Positions 33,208-43,466 of a stretch of 64,000 nucleotides of DNA are shown piece by piece. Each line of letters begins with the position of its first letter. Positions within the stretch are counted from its first letter, which is position 1. The stretch spans positions 1-64,000 of the forward strand of contig JAOAHX010000011.1 of assembly GCA_026415035.1 (NCBI GenBank). The letters run 5' to 3'. A program made the translations under genes and the position numbers. The notes under the pieces are model-generated. The model ran no database searches, was not told the origin of the DNA, and was given only the letters and a program-made list of their open reading frames with translations. This DNA comes from Thermodesulfobacteriota bacterium. GTDB taxonomy: Bacteria > Desulfobacterota > BSN033 > UBA1163.

Positions 33208-34929
33208 TCAAAGGCGGATCAGGAGACCTTTCACGAAGCGGGGATCGATCTCTTCGCCGGCAGGGATCTTTCCAAATCCCTCCTGGAGGAGGTTGAGGGA
33301 GAAATCGAGGAAATCGGCCAGATGGGGTCCTTCTTGCGGATTGGGGTTGACCGACTGCAGGAAATGGACCAACCCATGTCGGACCTCCCCTTTGAGGATC
33401 CCCTCCCCCCCCGCGTCCCGTTCGAATAGATAGGCGAGCAGCTCTCCCAGGCGACCTCTCTCCACGGGTTCGAATTGGAAACGCGCTTGAAGGATTTGGT
33501 TGGCCAATGCGGTCAGGAGGATGGTCGAGAGGGTGATCTCCTCCCAACGTTCGGGGAGACAGCCGCTCAGATCCATCGTTTTCAAGGAGCGGGGCGTGAT
33601 CGGTAGCGTTCCCTTGAAGAAGGAGAGGACGGCCTCGATCGATTCGAGAAATTGTTCCATCGCCGACAGATCCCGGAGATCCCTGAAGTCGTCATGAATC
33701 CCGTTTCGGTAGAAGCTTGGCCGCTTCCTCAGAAGCCCCTCCATCGTCTCGAAGTGGGGAGGATCGAGTAGGATTAGGCTTTCCCGATCGCCCTCCAACC
33801 ACGAGCCATTCAGGATGGTCTGGGCTTTCCTTCTGAGCCGGAGGGTCAGGCTGACCCCGCACTGGAAGATCTTCAAGAGGGGGAGAGATCGAAGGACTTC
33901 GGTCGCCTTCCCTTCCTCCTCCTGGCTGAGGTATTGAAGGCCGAGGTTCAGATAGTGGTAGGCCTTTTTCACGGCCCGCTCCATTCCCGCGAGATTGGAC
34001 AGGTCGATGGCCTCCGCCACGATGGCCTTGTTGCAGAGCGAGGTCAACTCCAGCTTCAGACGATCCAGCTCCTCGGGGTGGTCGATTCGGGAAAGGACCC
34101 TTGAGAAAAAGGGGCCTTCGTCCTGGAACGTGAGATAATAAAAGGAACCCTCTCTGCGAGAGGGCTCTATCGGTTTGGAAGGGGTCCTGACCTCTTTGGC
34201 AATCGATTCAGGAGAGACATATTGATAAATTTCCAAGGCCTCCTCGAAGTCTGGGAATCCGTAATCGTTCAGCCGGCCATTTCTCAGGCGGTAACCCGTT
34301 TCTTCGAGCTCCGATTCCAGCTCGTAAAGGAGGGCCTCCATCGCCCTTCGGTAGCCGTCAGGATCGATTCGGTGGAAGGCCCTTAAAAAGGGTTCCAGGA
34401 CCTCCCGGGCCCCCACCCCTTTAAACTGGATGAAGTAGAATTGATCTAAGGTGAACGGAGGAAGGCGGTCCATCTGTTCGGTCAGTTCCCCTTCCCACAG
34501 GGCCACCCTCAGAAACTTCTTGAGGAGGAGGACGATAAATTCGAGATCGGTGGTCCGTAGGAATTGGGCCACCTTCTTTTCGCCCGACTCGAGAAGGATT
34601 TCGATCCAGTGGAGGACCTTCTCGGGGTCGAGTTGGTCCCTTTTCCAAAATTCAAGATCGAGCAGGTATTGGAACTGCTCCGGCGTGGTCAGGGCGATCA
34701 GGTCGAGACAATCCCTCTCGCCGACCTCCTTCACCGTAAAGAAGACCTCCTGCTCAGGCAGGGCCGTGACCAATTCTTCGGGATGTTCGGAGAGAAAGAG
34801 GGTTTGTAGCCGTTCTTTTCCCCGTTGGCGGAGGACCATTTCCAGTTGATCCCGGAAGGGGAGGGAGCGGAAGGCTTTTTGGGCCTCCTGGGGGTCTTCT
34901 GGCAGTCTTATAGCGGTGGTTTCGTCCAT
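33208..34929 (-). CDS. DUF6178-type protein of unknown function
   Basis: 573 residues from ATG 34929; a longer frame to 34950 runs into the groEL terminator. A wholly helical, soluble protein without membrane segments. It shares with DUF6178 proteins of Desulfobacterota the pattern LPFRDQLEMVL, LPEQEVFFTVKEVGERD, and TTPEQFQYLLDLEFWKRD. No catalytic motif seen; function unknown. It lies downstream of groEL on the same strand. Confidence 0.7.
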   Translation of the reverse strand: MDETTAIRLPEDPQEAQKAFRSLPFRDQLEMVLRQRGKERLQTLFLSEHPEELVTALPEQEVFFTVKEVGERDCLDLIALTTPEQFQYLLDLEFWKRDQLDPEKVLHWIEILLESGEKKVAQFLRTTDLEFIVLLLKKFLRVALWEGELTEQMDRLPPFTLDQFYFIQFKGVGAREVLEPFLRAFHRIDPDGYRRAMEALLYELESELEETGYRLRNGRLNDYGFPDFEEALEIYQYVSPESIAKEVRTPSKPIEPSRREGSFYYLTFQDEGPFFSRVLSRIDHPEELDRLKLELTSLCNKAIVAEAIDLSNLAGMERAVKKAYHYLNLGLQYLSQEEEGKATEVLRSLPLLKIFQCGVSLTLRLRRKAQTILNGSWLEGDRESLILLDPPHFETMEGLLRKRPSFYRNGIHDDFRDLRDLSAMEQFLESIEAVLSFFKGTLPITPRSLKTMDLSGCLPERWEEITLSTILLTALANQILQARFQFEPVERGRLGELLAYLFERDAGGEGILKGEVRHGLVHFLQSVNPNPQEGPHLADFLDFSLNLLQEGFGKIPAGEEIDPRFVKGLLIRL

Positions 34930-34947
34930 TGAAAGCCCTTCTTTTCT

Positions 34948-34984
34948 CAAAAAGAAGAGCGGGTTTTGAGACCCGCCCTTCTTC
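34948..34984 (-). terminator. Rho-independent terminator of groES-groEL
   Basis: Minus-strand hairpin GGGCGGGT-CTCAAA-ACCCGCTC followed by TTCTTTTT. It begins 24 bases after the groEL stop codon and precedes the DUF6178 start. Confidence 0.8.
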
Positions 34985-35007
34985 CAATATTCCCCGGGAT
35001 CACCGGT

Positions 35008-36633
<1,626 letters not shown>

Positions 36634-36668
36634 TCATCTTACGCCAAAGTTCGCCACTGGATGGACCC

Positions 36669-36959
36669 TTACTTTTCGATGACGGCAAGGACCTCATCTT
36701 CCCGCATCATCAGATACTCTTCACCATCGATCTTCACCTCCGTGCCCGCATACTTGGCAAAGAGGATCCGATCTCCTTTCTTTACCTCCATCGGGATCTT
36801 CTTCCCATCCTTATCGATCCTGCCTTCCCCCACCGCGATCACTTCGCCTTCGATGGGTTTCTCCTTGGCAGTATCAGGGATGATGATCCCTCCCTTTGTC
36901 TTCTCCTCCTCAGCGAGTCGTTTGACGATGAGGCGGTCGTGAAGCGGCCTGATGTGCAT
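36669..36959 (-). CDS. groES: Co-chaperonin GroES
   Basis: 96 residues from ATG 36959, with GGAGGA upstream; a longer frame to 37025 crosses the promoter. [19 protein letters not shown] opens the protein and the mobile-loop region [16 protein letters not shown] is intact. Caps the GroEL ring. No CIRCE (HrcA) element is visible upstream. Confidence 0.97.
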   Translation of the reverse strand: MHIRPLHDRLIVKRLAEEEKTKGGIIIPDTAKEKPIEGEVIAVGEGRIDKDGKKIPMEVKKGDRILFAKYAGTEVKIDGEEYLMMREDEVLAVIEK

Positions 36960-36996
36960 AGACACAGTCCTCCCTTCTCTTAAATTTTCGCCGAAA

Positions 36997-37025
36997 TAGA
37001 TAATCATCGCCCCCCTGTTTGTCAA
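36997..37025 (-). promoter_or_regulatory. Sigma-70-type promoter of groESL
   Basis: Minus strand: perfect TTGACA (37025-37020), 17 bases, TATCTA (37002-36997), about 38 bases before the groES start. Confidence 0.6.
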
Positions 37026-37117
37026 CCCGGAGGTGGGCGAGCGGGGGAAAAGGGCGGATATTGAATCTATCTCTTCAATTTTGTTGATTTTTTTTAAAAA
37101 AAGGATTATGAGAAGTT

Positions 37118-38161
37118 ATGGTCCTTAAAGAACCTTTCCTGGCCACGAGCATCGGTTCCTTCCCACACCTTGACGAGACAGAGGTCTTGCCCCTCATCCG
37201 AAAAGATTTCCCGCACATCCCCTTTTTGGCCCAGTTTCCAAGGCGGTCTTTTCTTGAGGGGATGGTGGCCCAGTACTCGGAGGGGTTTCCAGGCCTGAGG
37301 CTGGACCTTGAGGCAAGAAGGCTATGGGTCGATACCTCTTCGGGCTTCGAGACCGAGGTGGAGCGGTTCTATCAGGCGATTGAAAAAATGGATCTGGAAT
37401 CCCTCCGGATTTCCAGGGAGTATGCTGCCGGTCTCCGCCTCCTTGAGATCCTTTCCGACCAGGAGGTTTCAAAGGGATTCAAATACGTCAAGGCCCAGGT
37501 CACCGGCCCCATCACCTTCGGCCTCTCTTTAACGGACCAGGAGAGGAGGCCCATCTTTTATGACCCTACCTTGAGGGAGGTCCTCATCCATCACCTCGCC
37601 TTCAAGGCTCGATGGCTTGAGAAAAGGCTCCGGGAACTCTTTCCCGGGATCCCGAGCATCATTTTCTTCGATGAACCGGCCCTGTCGGCCATCGGCTCCG
37701 CTTTTTCGGGCCTTCATGAAGGAGAGGTGATCCAATCCCTCAGCGAATGTTTCCGTGCGGTTCAGGGGTTGAAGGGAGTTCACTGCTGCGGCAACACGGA
37801 CTGGCCCCTGCTCCTTACCGCCCCCCTCGACATCCTGAGCTTCGATGCGTATGGATATTTAGACAACCTTTCCCTCTATCCGAAGGAATTGGCGGCCTTC
37901 CTCGAACGGGGAGGGATCTTGGCTTGGGGTCTCATCCCCACCGGTGAGGAGATATTGAAGGAGGACGTCGACACCTTGGCCGAACGTCTTCGGAAGGGAG
38001 TGAAACGCCTAACACGAGAAGGGATCGACCCGGGGCTCCTCAACCAGGCGATCCTGACGCCGAGCTGCGGGATGGGATCGCTCTCCGTGCCCCTGGCCGA
38101 ACGGGTCTGCCACCTCACCTCCGAAGTCTCGAGGCGACTTCGGGAAGAGGAGGGGCATTAA
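37118..38161 (+). CDS. MetE-like cobalamin-independent methionine synthase family protein
   Basis: 347 residues, the length of the C-terminal catalytic half of MetE. The start SIGSFPHLDETEVLPLI and the zinc-binding pieces HCCGNTDWPLL and SCGMGSLSVPLAERV are family features; QVTGPITFGLSLTD lies between. Stand-alone versions in anaerobes and archaea are thought to use corrinoid proteins or other methyl donors, so the donor here is uncertain. Starts 92 bases from the divergent groESL promoter. Confidence 0.85.
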   Translation: MVLKEPFLATSIGSFPHLDETEVLPLIRKDFPHIPFLAQFPRRSFLEGMVAQYSEGFPGLRLDLEARRLWVDTSSGFETEVERFYQAIEKMDLESLRISREYAAGLRLLEILSDQEVSKGFKYVKAQVTGPITFGLSLTDQERRPIFYDPTLREVLIHHLAFKARWLEKRLRELFPGIPSIIFFDEPALSAIGSAFSGLHEGEVIQSLSECFRAVQGLKGVHCCGNTDWPLLLTAPLDILSFDAYGYLDNLSLYPKELAAFLERGGILAWGLIPTGEEILKEDVDTLAERLRKGVKRLTREGIDPGLLNQAILTPSCGMGSLSVPLAERVCHLTSEVSRRLREEEGH

Positions 38162-38167
38162 GGTTTC

Positions 38168-38359
38168 TTAAAAATCCGCCTTTGTGAGCGGGACGCCTCC
38201 GTGAGCGATGTTCTCCTTGGGGATTTCGTAGAGGACGATATGGACTTTGTCTCTCGAAATCTCGAGGGCTTCCGCCGTGGCCTCGGTCACCTTTTTGATT
38301 AATAACTCCTTCTTCTCGGACGTTCTACCCTGAATCAGGCTAATCTGGATAAGTGGCAT
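38168..38359 (-). CDS. 4-oxalocrotonate tautomerase family protein
   Basis: 63 residues from ATG 38359 with AGGAGT upstream. After Met removal the catalytic Pro1 of PLIQISLIQGRTSEKKELL is exposed. The C-terminal KVHIVLYEIPKENIAHGG matches the family. Keto-enol tautomerase, substrate unknown. Confidence 0.92.
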   Translation of the reverse strand: MPLIQISLIQGRTSEKKELLIKKVTEATAEALEISRDKVHIVLYEIPKENIAHGGVPLTKADF

Positions 38360-38399
38360 CGTTGACTCCTTTCTCCACTTGGGGGGAGGTGGTCGAGGA

Positions 38400-39065
38400 T
38401 TACGGTTTATACACTCTCCACCATGGATCTTTTCCGCCGCCAAATCTTTCTAAGATCTCAAGGGCGAATTGAATACCGTGGGATACAGGGTTCTCCATCA
38501 TTCCAGGTGCGGTGAAGACATAGACAACGAGGTTCTTACTCGAGGGATCGATCCTGGTTTTGAAATCAGGCCCTTGAAAGAGGGAGCAGACGATCTCTCT
38601 CTCGTCGCGAAGGACGATCTCGCTTTCCTTGCAGGGGAGCGTCTTCCCTGAAAGGGCCAGAAAGGTTTCCCCTCCCTTTGCGAGATCGAGCCTCCATGAC
38701 CCTTCGAACCGGTCCAGGTCCTGGATGGCCATCAGAATTCCATGGTTCATCTCTGCCATGATATGCGTGTCGATGTACAGGTTGTGACTGGGAAACCCCA
38801 TCTCTAAAGTCCGTTTCAGATGACCCGGAAGGGGGCAGGGATATCCCCATTCTTTAAAAAATTGATCATAAAGGTTGATCCTTTTTTCGACTTCGGCGAG
38901 ATGGACCCGCCTTCTCATCTTTCTGAGGACCTCCCTTTTGTAGAGTTTGAAGGCTTCGCTCCTCTCAAAATAGACGCAATCCCGGATCGTCCCGATTCCA
39001 AAAGGGAGGTCGGGGAATCGAAGACGATAGGCATCTATGATCTCGAAGAGAACTTCGAGCGGCAT
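38400..39065 (-). CDS. B3/B4 tRNA-binding-domain protein (PheT-like fold)
   Basis: 221 residues from ATG 39065. The C-terminal two thirds read IDTHIMAEMNHGILMAIQD, GGETFLALSGK, LPCKESEIVL, and VVYVFTAPGMMENPVSHG. This is the pattern of stand-alone B3/4 domains, related to the editing region of phenylalanyl-tRNA synthetase beta. Such proteins are suspected trans-editing factors or amino-acid-binding proteins. The assignment is by remembered pattern only. Transcribed ahead of the tautomerase gene, 40 bases apart. Confidence 0.6.
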   Translation of the reverse strand: MPLEVLFEIIDAYRLRFPDLPFGIGTIRDCVYFERSEAFKLYKREVLRKMRRRVHLAEVEKRINLYDQFFKEWGYPCPLPGHLKRTLEMGFPSHNLYIDTHIMAEMNHGILMAIQDLDRFEGSWRLDLAKGGETFLALSGKTLPCKESEIVLRDEREIVCSLFQGPDFKTRIDPSSKNLVVYVFTAPGMMENPVSHGIQFALEILERFGGGKDPWWRVYKP

Positions 39066-39493
39066 CTTAACCCCTCTTTCAGACCTTACGCTGTGGTTAG
39101 GTTATTACGGGACATAAGTCCTTCTCTTTTGGCCATCTCAACGATTGGAAGCATCCGGTCATGGATCCCTTCGGTTTTGAGCCTCACCCTCTCCGGATTA
39201 TCCCTCCTTTGCTTGTCAAGGGTCTGAATCACGCTCCGGCCGGGATGACCTGAGATGGGGCTCAGGCTTTAAGCCCGATGAGCAGTCCGGGCGCCGTCAG
39301 GTTCAGGGCCTCCCAACTTTATGGGCCATCGAACAGTCTCCCCCTTCCCCCCTCTTCCGTTCGGGGGGAGGTTCGTCGTCTGAAGATACGGGAAGAGTTG
39401 GGGGAGCTCTGTATACCCTACCCATTTTTGACCTCCATGTCAATTGATGAAGCCTTCTTGATGTACCTTCCTCTTTGAGATAAGTTAATCCCC
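39066..39493. other. Intergenic region, nothing recognised
   Basis: 428 bases between divergent genes. It contains a short inverted pair (GGGCTCAGGCTTTAAGCCCG near 39256-39275) but no gene, RNA family or strong promoter that I can support. It should hold the promoters of both flanking genes. Confidence 0.5.
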
Positions 39494-40363
39494 ATGATGC
39501 GCCTCTACCTCTTTCTTCCTGTAGGGATCGTGGCCATCTCTACGGCCTCCATTTTTATCAAACTCTGCGAAGCGCCAGCCCTGGTCATCGCGGCCTACCG
39601 GTTGGCCCTCGCCTCGCTGCTTCTCCTCCCCTGGGCGGCCTATAGGAAGGTCTGGCGGAACTGGACAGGAGTTGAATGGAGGTGGTTGATCCTCTCCGGG
39701 GTCTTTCTCGCCCTTCACTTCGCCTTCTGGATCGCCTCTTTGAAATTCACCTCGGTCGCCAGCTCCGTGGTCTTGGTCTCGACCAATCCGCTTTTCGTCG
39801 GCCTCGGTGCCTCGATGTTCTTTAAAGAGCCTCTTCGGCCGACGTTGATCTTAGGAATCCTCCTCTCGGTCGCCGGAAGCGGTCTGATCAGCTTCGGAGA
39901 TGTGGCCCTTTCGAAGGAGGCATTGATGGGGGATGGGTTGGCCCTTCTCGGGGCCGTCGCCGCTTCCGGATATCTACTGGTAGGGAGAAAGATGAGAAAG
40001 GGGCAAGACCTTCTCTCCTATATCTTTCCGGTCTATTCGACAGGGGCGATCCTATTGACCCTCATCTCCCTTGCTTTCCAGAAACCGTTTTTCGGTTATC
40101 CACCTGTGACCTATCTCTTCCTTTTCCTTCTTGCCGTTGTCCCCCAGCTGATCGGCCATACCACCTTCAACTGGGCCTTGAAGTATCTGCCGGCCTCGAT
40201 GGTGGCGATCGCGATTTTAGGGGAACCTGTGGGGTCAACGATTTTGGCTTTTTTCATCCTTGGAGAAACCTTGACATTCTTGAAGGTCATTGGAGGCCTC
40301 CTGATCTTAACGGGCATCCTGACCGCTTTAAGGCAACCCAAGGCGATCCCTCCAGAAGATTGA
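39494..40363 (+). CDS. EamA-type (drug/metabolite superfamily) transporter
   Basis: 289 residues with about ten hydrophobic helices in two EamA repeats. First repeat: IKLCEAPALVIAAYRLALAS; second repeat ends with PVGSTILAFFILGETLT. Exports or imports small metabolites such as amino acids; substrate unknown. Confidence 0.9.
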   Translation: MMRLYLFLPVGIVAISTASIFIKLCEAPALVIAAYRLALASLLLLPWAAYRKVWRNWTGVEWRWLILSGVFLALHFAFWIASLKFTSVASSVVLVSTNPLFVGLGASMFFKEPLRPTLILGILLSVAGSGLISFGDVALSKEALMGDGLALLGAVAASGYLLVGRKMRKGQDLLSYIFPVYSTGAILLTLISLAFQKPFFGYPPVTYLFLFLLAVVPQLIGHTTFNWALKYLPASMVAIAILGEPVGSTILAFFILGETLTFLKVIGGLLILTGILTALRQPKAIPPED

Positions 40364-40920
40364 GCGATTTGGGGATGCGGTTGTCGAGGACTAAAAGGTC
40401 ATCAATCTCCATCTAGGACAGGTATCTCTCCTCCCGATGAAAGATGTTCTTCGACAGAAGATTCTTCCATACCCACACCCCGTCTTTGCTCGGGAAACAG
40501 GTGGGTTTCATCTGAGGAAGAAGATGCTTAGGGATCCATATATTAACTCAAACCAAGGCCCTTTCTCGGAGTGGGAGGGATGGAAATTTTCCGGGACGAT
40601 ATCTGGGGAAGGCTCCGGTTTCCCTTTCAAGCAGATCACCAATTTTACAAAAAACATCGCCTCTACGATTTCCCCCACCGGAAATATAAATCCCGAATCT
40701 TCAATGCCATCTTGATTCTTCTCACGAAGATACCTTCCCTGAGAAAAGAGATCCATCGCAAAAGATTGAAGGAAGAGATGGTCAAGCCTCTTTAACAGAT
40801 GATCCGAAGGATCGCATAATAATAACGACATAATGGCGTTGTCCTCGCGGGGGACGATGCGACGATACTATCTCAAGGGATTGGCACGCCCTTCGGGCTA
40901 ACCAGGAGGGCCGTAGGAAG
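40364..40920. other. Intergenic region with short unsupported frames
   Basis: No supported gene. A + frame at 40571-40795 (74 residues, ends IPSLRKEIHRKRLKEEM) lacks a well-placed ribosome-binding site and has no recognised family; it may be a gene relic. From 40840 onward the sequence grades into the repeat region, with GGGATTGGCACGCCCTTCGG. Confidence 0.35.
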
Positions 40921-41023
40921 TGTCATTGCGAGGAGTATCGCGACGAAGCAATCTCAACATGAAAATCCCATGGGTGGCCGTAGGGTGATTTCGGGGGATT
41001 GCTTCGCTACGCTCGCAATGACA
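40921..41023. repeat. Palindromic dispersed repeat (TGTCATTGCGAG...CTCGCAATGACA)
   Basis: Outer arms TGTCATTGCGAG (40921-40932) and CTCGCAATGACA (41012-41023) are perfect complements. Inside, CGAAGCAATC (40944-40953) pairs with GATTGCTTCG (40997-41006). A ~43-base middle contains GGTGATTTCGGGGGATTGC. Further CTCGCAATGACA-like units follow to about 41090. Related fragments lie at 9504-9575 and 56703-56734. It resembles REP/MITE-type repeats found in many Desulfobacterota genomes. Confidence 0.75.
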
Positions 41024-41186
41024 TAAGAAATAGGGTTGCTCGCAATGACAGAAGAAAAAGGCTCGCCCGCAATGATAGATGAAAAACCCCCCAAATGACA
41101 GAAAAGATGGTCAAAATGAATGTAAAAACAATGAGTTCGTTTGCCTTCGCCATAGAATCAAGGTGAGAGGAAACGGGAAAAAGCGG

Positions 41187-41215
41187 TTGACTCTTGGCCC
41201 AGAATTTTATAGATT
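41187..41215 (+). promoter_or_regulatory. Candidate promoter of the PAS sensor gene
   Basis: TTGACT (41187-41192), 17 bases, TAGATT (41210-41215), followed by AAAGGAG (41220-41226) and ATG 41238. Confidence 0.5.
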
Positions 41216-41237
41216 ATCCTAAAGGAGTCTGAGGGTT

Positions 41238-42905
41238 ATGGGAAACCTCATCCCACCTACTTCTCCCCCCCGATTGTTCATCCTGATCTTTCTCTTTCTC
41301 ATCGTCAGTATCGGAACGGGAGGATACCTCTATTACGAGAATCAGAGAAACGAGACCAAAAAAGAGATACAGAATAACCTCTTGGCGATTGCAGATCTAA
41401 AGGTCAAGCAGGTCGCGAGCTGGCGCCAGGCGCGCCTGAGCGATGCCGAAGTTCTCTTCGAGAATTATCTGTTCCTCCAACAATTACGGCGATGGCTAAC
41501 GTCTCAAGAGAATTCGGGATTGATGGAAGAGATCCTCGCCTGGATGTCCTCGTTCAGGGGTCGTTACGATTATAGCAGCGTTTTTCTTCTCGATGAGAAA
41601 GGAAGGGTTCGCCTTTATAGCTCCGAAGCCTTTGACGAGGTGGGTTCCTACGTCCTTCCCTTTATCCATCAGAGCATTCATACGAGAAAGGTTACCTGGG
41701 TGGACCTCTACCGTGAAAGAGAGAGCGGCCACATTCATCTTGATATTCTGATCCCCCTTGTCCCCAGAGAACCCGATGGACTCCCCTCAGGGGTTCTATT
41801 GCTCCGGATCAATCCCTATCACTTCCTCTACACCTACATCCAGTCCTGGCCCATCCCAAGTTCTACCGCCGAAACCCTTCTCGTCCGTAGGGAGGGAACA
41901 GATGTCCTCTTTCTGAACGAACTCCGGCACCAAAAAGAGACCGCCCTTTCCCTTCGGCTTCCCATCGTCGGAAGACAGACAGTGGCTGGGAAAGCGGTGC
42001 AAGGCATGGAGGGGGTGATCGAGGAGGTCGATTATCGGGGAGAGAAAGTCCTTGCCGCTATGCGTCCTATTCCAGGCTCTCCATGGTATCTTATCGCGAA
42101 AGTCGATCAGGAGGAAATCTACGCCCCTATCCGTGAACAAGCCCTCTGGGTCACTCTCTTTGTCGTCCTCTTTACCCTTTTCGTTGGAGGCTTACTCGGG
42201 CTCGTCTGGCGGAATCAGGCCGCGAGGTTTTATCGAAGACAGGTGGAGATCGAAACCCAGCGCCAGGCCCTTCTCAAGCATTTCGAATACCTGACCAAAT
42301 ATGCAAACGATATCATCCTCATGTGGGATGAAGGTTACAAAATCCTTGAGGCGAACGAGAAGGCCTTAGAATCCTACGGATACTCAAGGGAAGAGATGAT
42401 GGGGATGGACGTTAGGCAACTGAGGGCCCCGGAGGAGAGGACCTCCCTGGAGGCCCAGATCAGACAGTTAAACGAGACGAAAGGACTGATGGTGCAGACG
42501 GTCCATCAAAGAAAAGATGGGGACACCTTTCCGGTCGAGGCAAGCCTCCGTCTAATCGAAGTGGAGGGGAGGAGGTTCTATCAGAGCATCGTTCGGGACA
42601 TCACGGAAAGGAAACAGGCGGAAGAGCAGCGGGAGAAGCTGATCCAGGAGCTTCAGAAGGCCCTCGGGGAGGTCAAGACCTTAAGCGGATTGCTCCCGAT
42701 CTGCGCCTCCTGCAAGAAGATTCGCGACGACAAGGGATACTGGAACCAGATCGAAAGCTATATCATGAAACATTCCCAAGCTCAATTCAGCCATAGCCTC
42801 TGTCCGGAGTGCCTCCGAAAACTTTATCCAGAACTCAATGGTGAGGAGGATGCAACCTTCCCCCCTCCCTCTCCCGAGACCTCCTCGCCCCAGAAGGGAT
42901 CATGA
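41238..42905 (+). CDS. Membrane PAS sensor protein with extracytoplasmic Cache-like domain
   Basis: 555 residues. Two membrane helices (about 12-30 and 303-323) bracket a ~270-residue periplasmic sensing domain. After that come a PAS domain (about 345-460: LMWDEGYKILEANEKALES, with the PAC end FYQSIVRDITERKQAEEQ) and a short coiled coil. The C-terminus carries GLLPICASCKKIRDDKGYW and CPECLRKL, a Cys-containing tail common after PAS domains in Desulfobacterota. There is no histidine kinase, GGDEF or HTH domain, so output must pass through a partner. Its stop overlaps the next ATG (ATGA). Confidence 0.85.
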   Translation: MGNLIPPTSPPRLFILIFLFLIVSIGTGGYLYYENQRNETKKEIQNNLLAIADLKVKQVASWRQARLSDAEVLFENYLFLQQLRRWLTSQENSGLMEEILAWMSSFRGRYDYSSVFLLDEKGRVRLYSSEAFDEVGSYVLPFIHQSIHTRKVTWVDLYRERESGHIHLDILIPLVPREPDGLPSGVLLLRINPYHFLYTYIQSWPIPSSTAETLLVRREGTDVLFLNELRHQKETALSLRLPIVGRQTVAGKAVQGMEGVIEEVDYRGEKVLAAMRPIPGSPWYLIAKVDQEEIYAPIREQALWVTLFVVLFTLFVGGLLGLVWRNQAARFYRRQVEIETQRQALLKHFEYLTKYANDIILMWDEGYKILEANEKALESYGYSREEMMGMDVRQLRAPEERTSLEAQIRQLNETKGLMVQTVHQRKDGDTFPVEASLRLIEVEGRRFYQSIVRDITERKQAEEQREKLIQELQKALGEVKTLSGLLPICASCKKIRDDKGYWNQIESYIMKHSQAQFSHSLCPECLRKLYPELNGEEDATFPPPSPETSSPQKGS

Positions 42906-43375
42906 AATTTGTCGTCCACGAACATCATGCGAAGCGCCTCCATTATGACTTTCGCCTCGAAATCGGAGGGGTTCTTAAATCCTGGGCGATCCCAAAAGGG
43001 CCATCGATGAACCCATCGGACAAGAGGCTGGCCCTCATGGTCGAAGACCATCTCCTCGAATATGGAGACTTCGAAGGGATCATCCCCCAGGGCCTTTATG
43101 GCGCGGGCCCGGTGGTCATCTGGGATTCCGGAGCATTCGAGCCGGAGGGCGATCCCGAGGCGGGGCTGAAACAGGGGAAGCTCCGGTTCACCTTAAAGGG
43201 AAAGAAGTTAACGGGCGGTTTCTCCCTGGTCCGGATGAGGGGGACGGAGAAAGACTGGCTTCTCATCAAAGCAAACGACGCCTCCGCTCAAAAAGACTGG
43301 GTGTTAAAGGAGGCGCTCACCCCCAGCAAAAAGAAACAGCTGCGAGAAAAGATTCCACCCTGCCAAACCTCATGA
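42902..43375 (+). CDS. Stand-alone LigD-type 3'-phosphoesterase domain protein
   Basis: 157 residues. FVVHEHHAKRLHYDFRLEIG, WAIPKGPSMNP, DHLLEYGDFEGIIPQG and GPVVIWDSG are the signatures of the LigD phosphoesterase domain, which trims 3'-phosphates and ribonucleotides at DNA ends; the His/Asp metal and catalytic residues (H8, H14, D16 by pattern) are present. Here it is not fused to ligase or polymerase. It is translationally coupled to a PAS sensor gene, which is odd for a repair enzyme. Confidence 0.9.
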   Translation: MKFVVHEHHAKRLHYDFRLEIGGVLKSWAIPKGPSMNPSDKRLALMVEDHLLEYGDFEGIIPQGLYGAGPVVIWDSGAFEPEGDPEAGLKQGKLRFTLKGKKLTGGFSLVRMRGTEKDWLLIKANDASAQKDWVLKEALTPSKKKQLREKIPPCQTS

Positions 43376-43419
43376 CCCCAAGGTTTTACAATCCTTAAAG
43401 GGACCGAACCTTTATCCGT

Positions 43420-43449
43420 TTGACAACGAGCCGGGCTCGGTCATATAAA
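43420..43449 (+). promoter_or_regulatory. Sigma-70-type promoter of the NtrC-family regulator
   Basis: Perfect TTGACA (43420-43425), 18 bases containing the palindrome GAGCCGGGCTC, then TATAAA (43444-43449), 17 bases upstream of ATG 43467. Confidence 0.6.
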
Positions 43450-43466
43450 CTATTCAGATAAGCCCT

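Noticed and set aside
36960-37117. CIRCE (HrcA) element in front of groES
   Set aside because: No TTAGCACTC-N9-GAGTGCTAA inverted repeat is present.
40508-40831. 107-residue minus-strand frame between the EamA and PAS genes
   Set aside because: No ribosome-binding site or family; overlaps a repeat-rich non-coding stretch.
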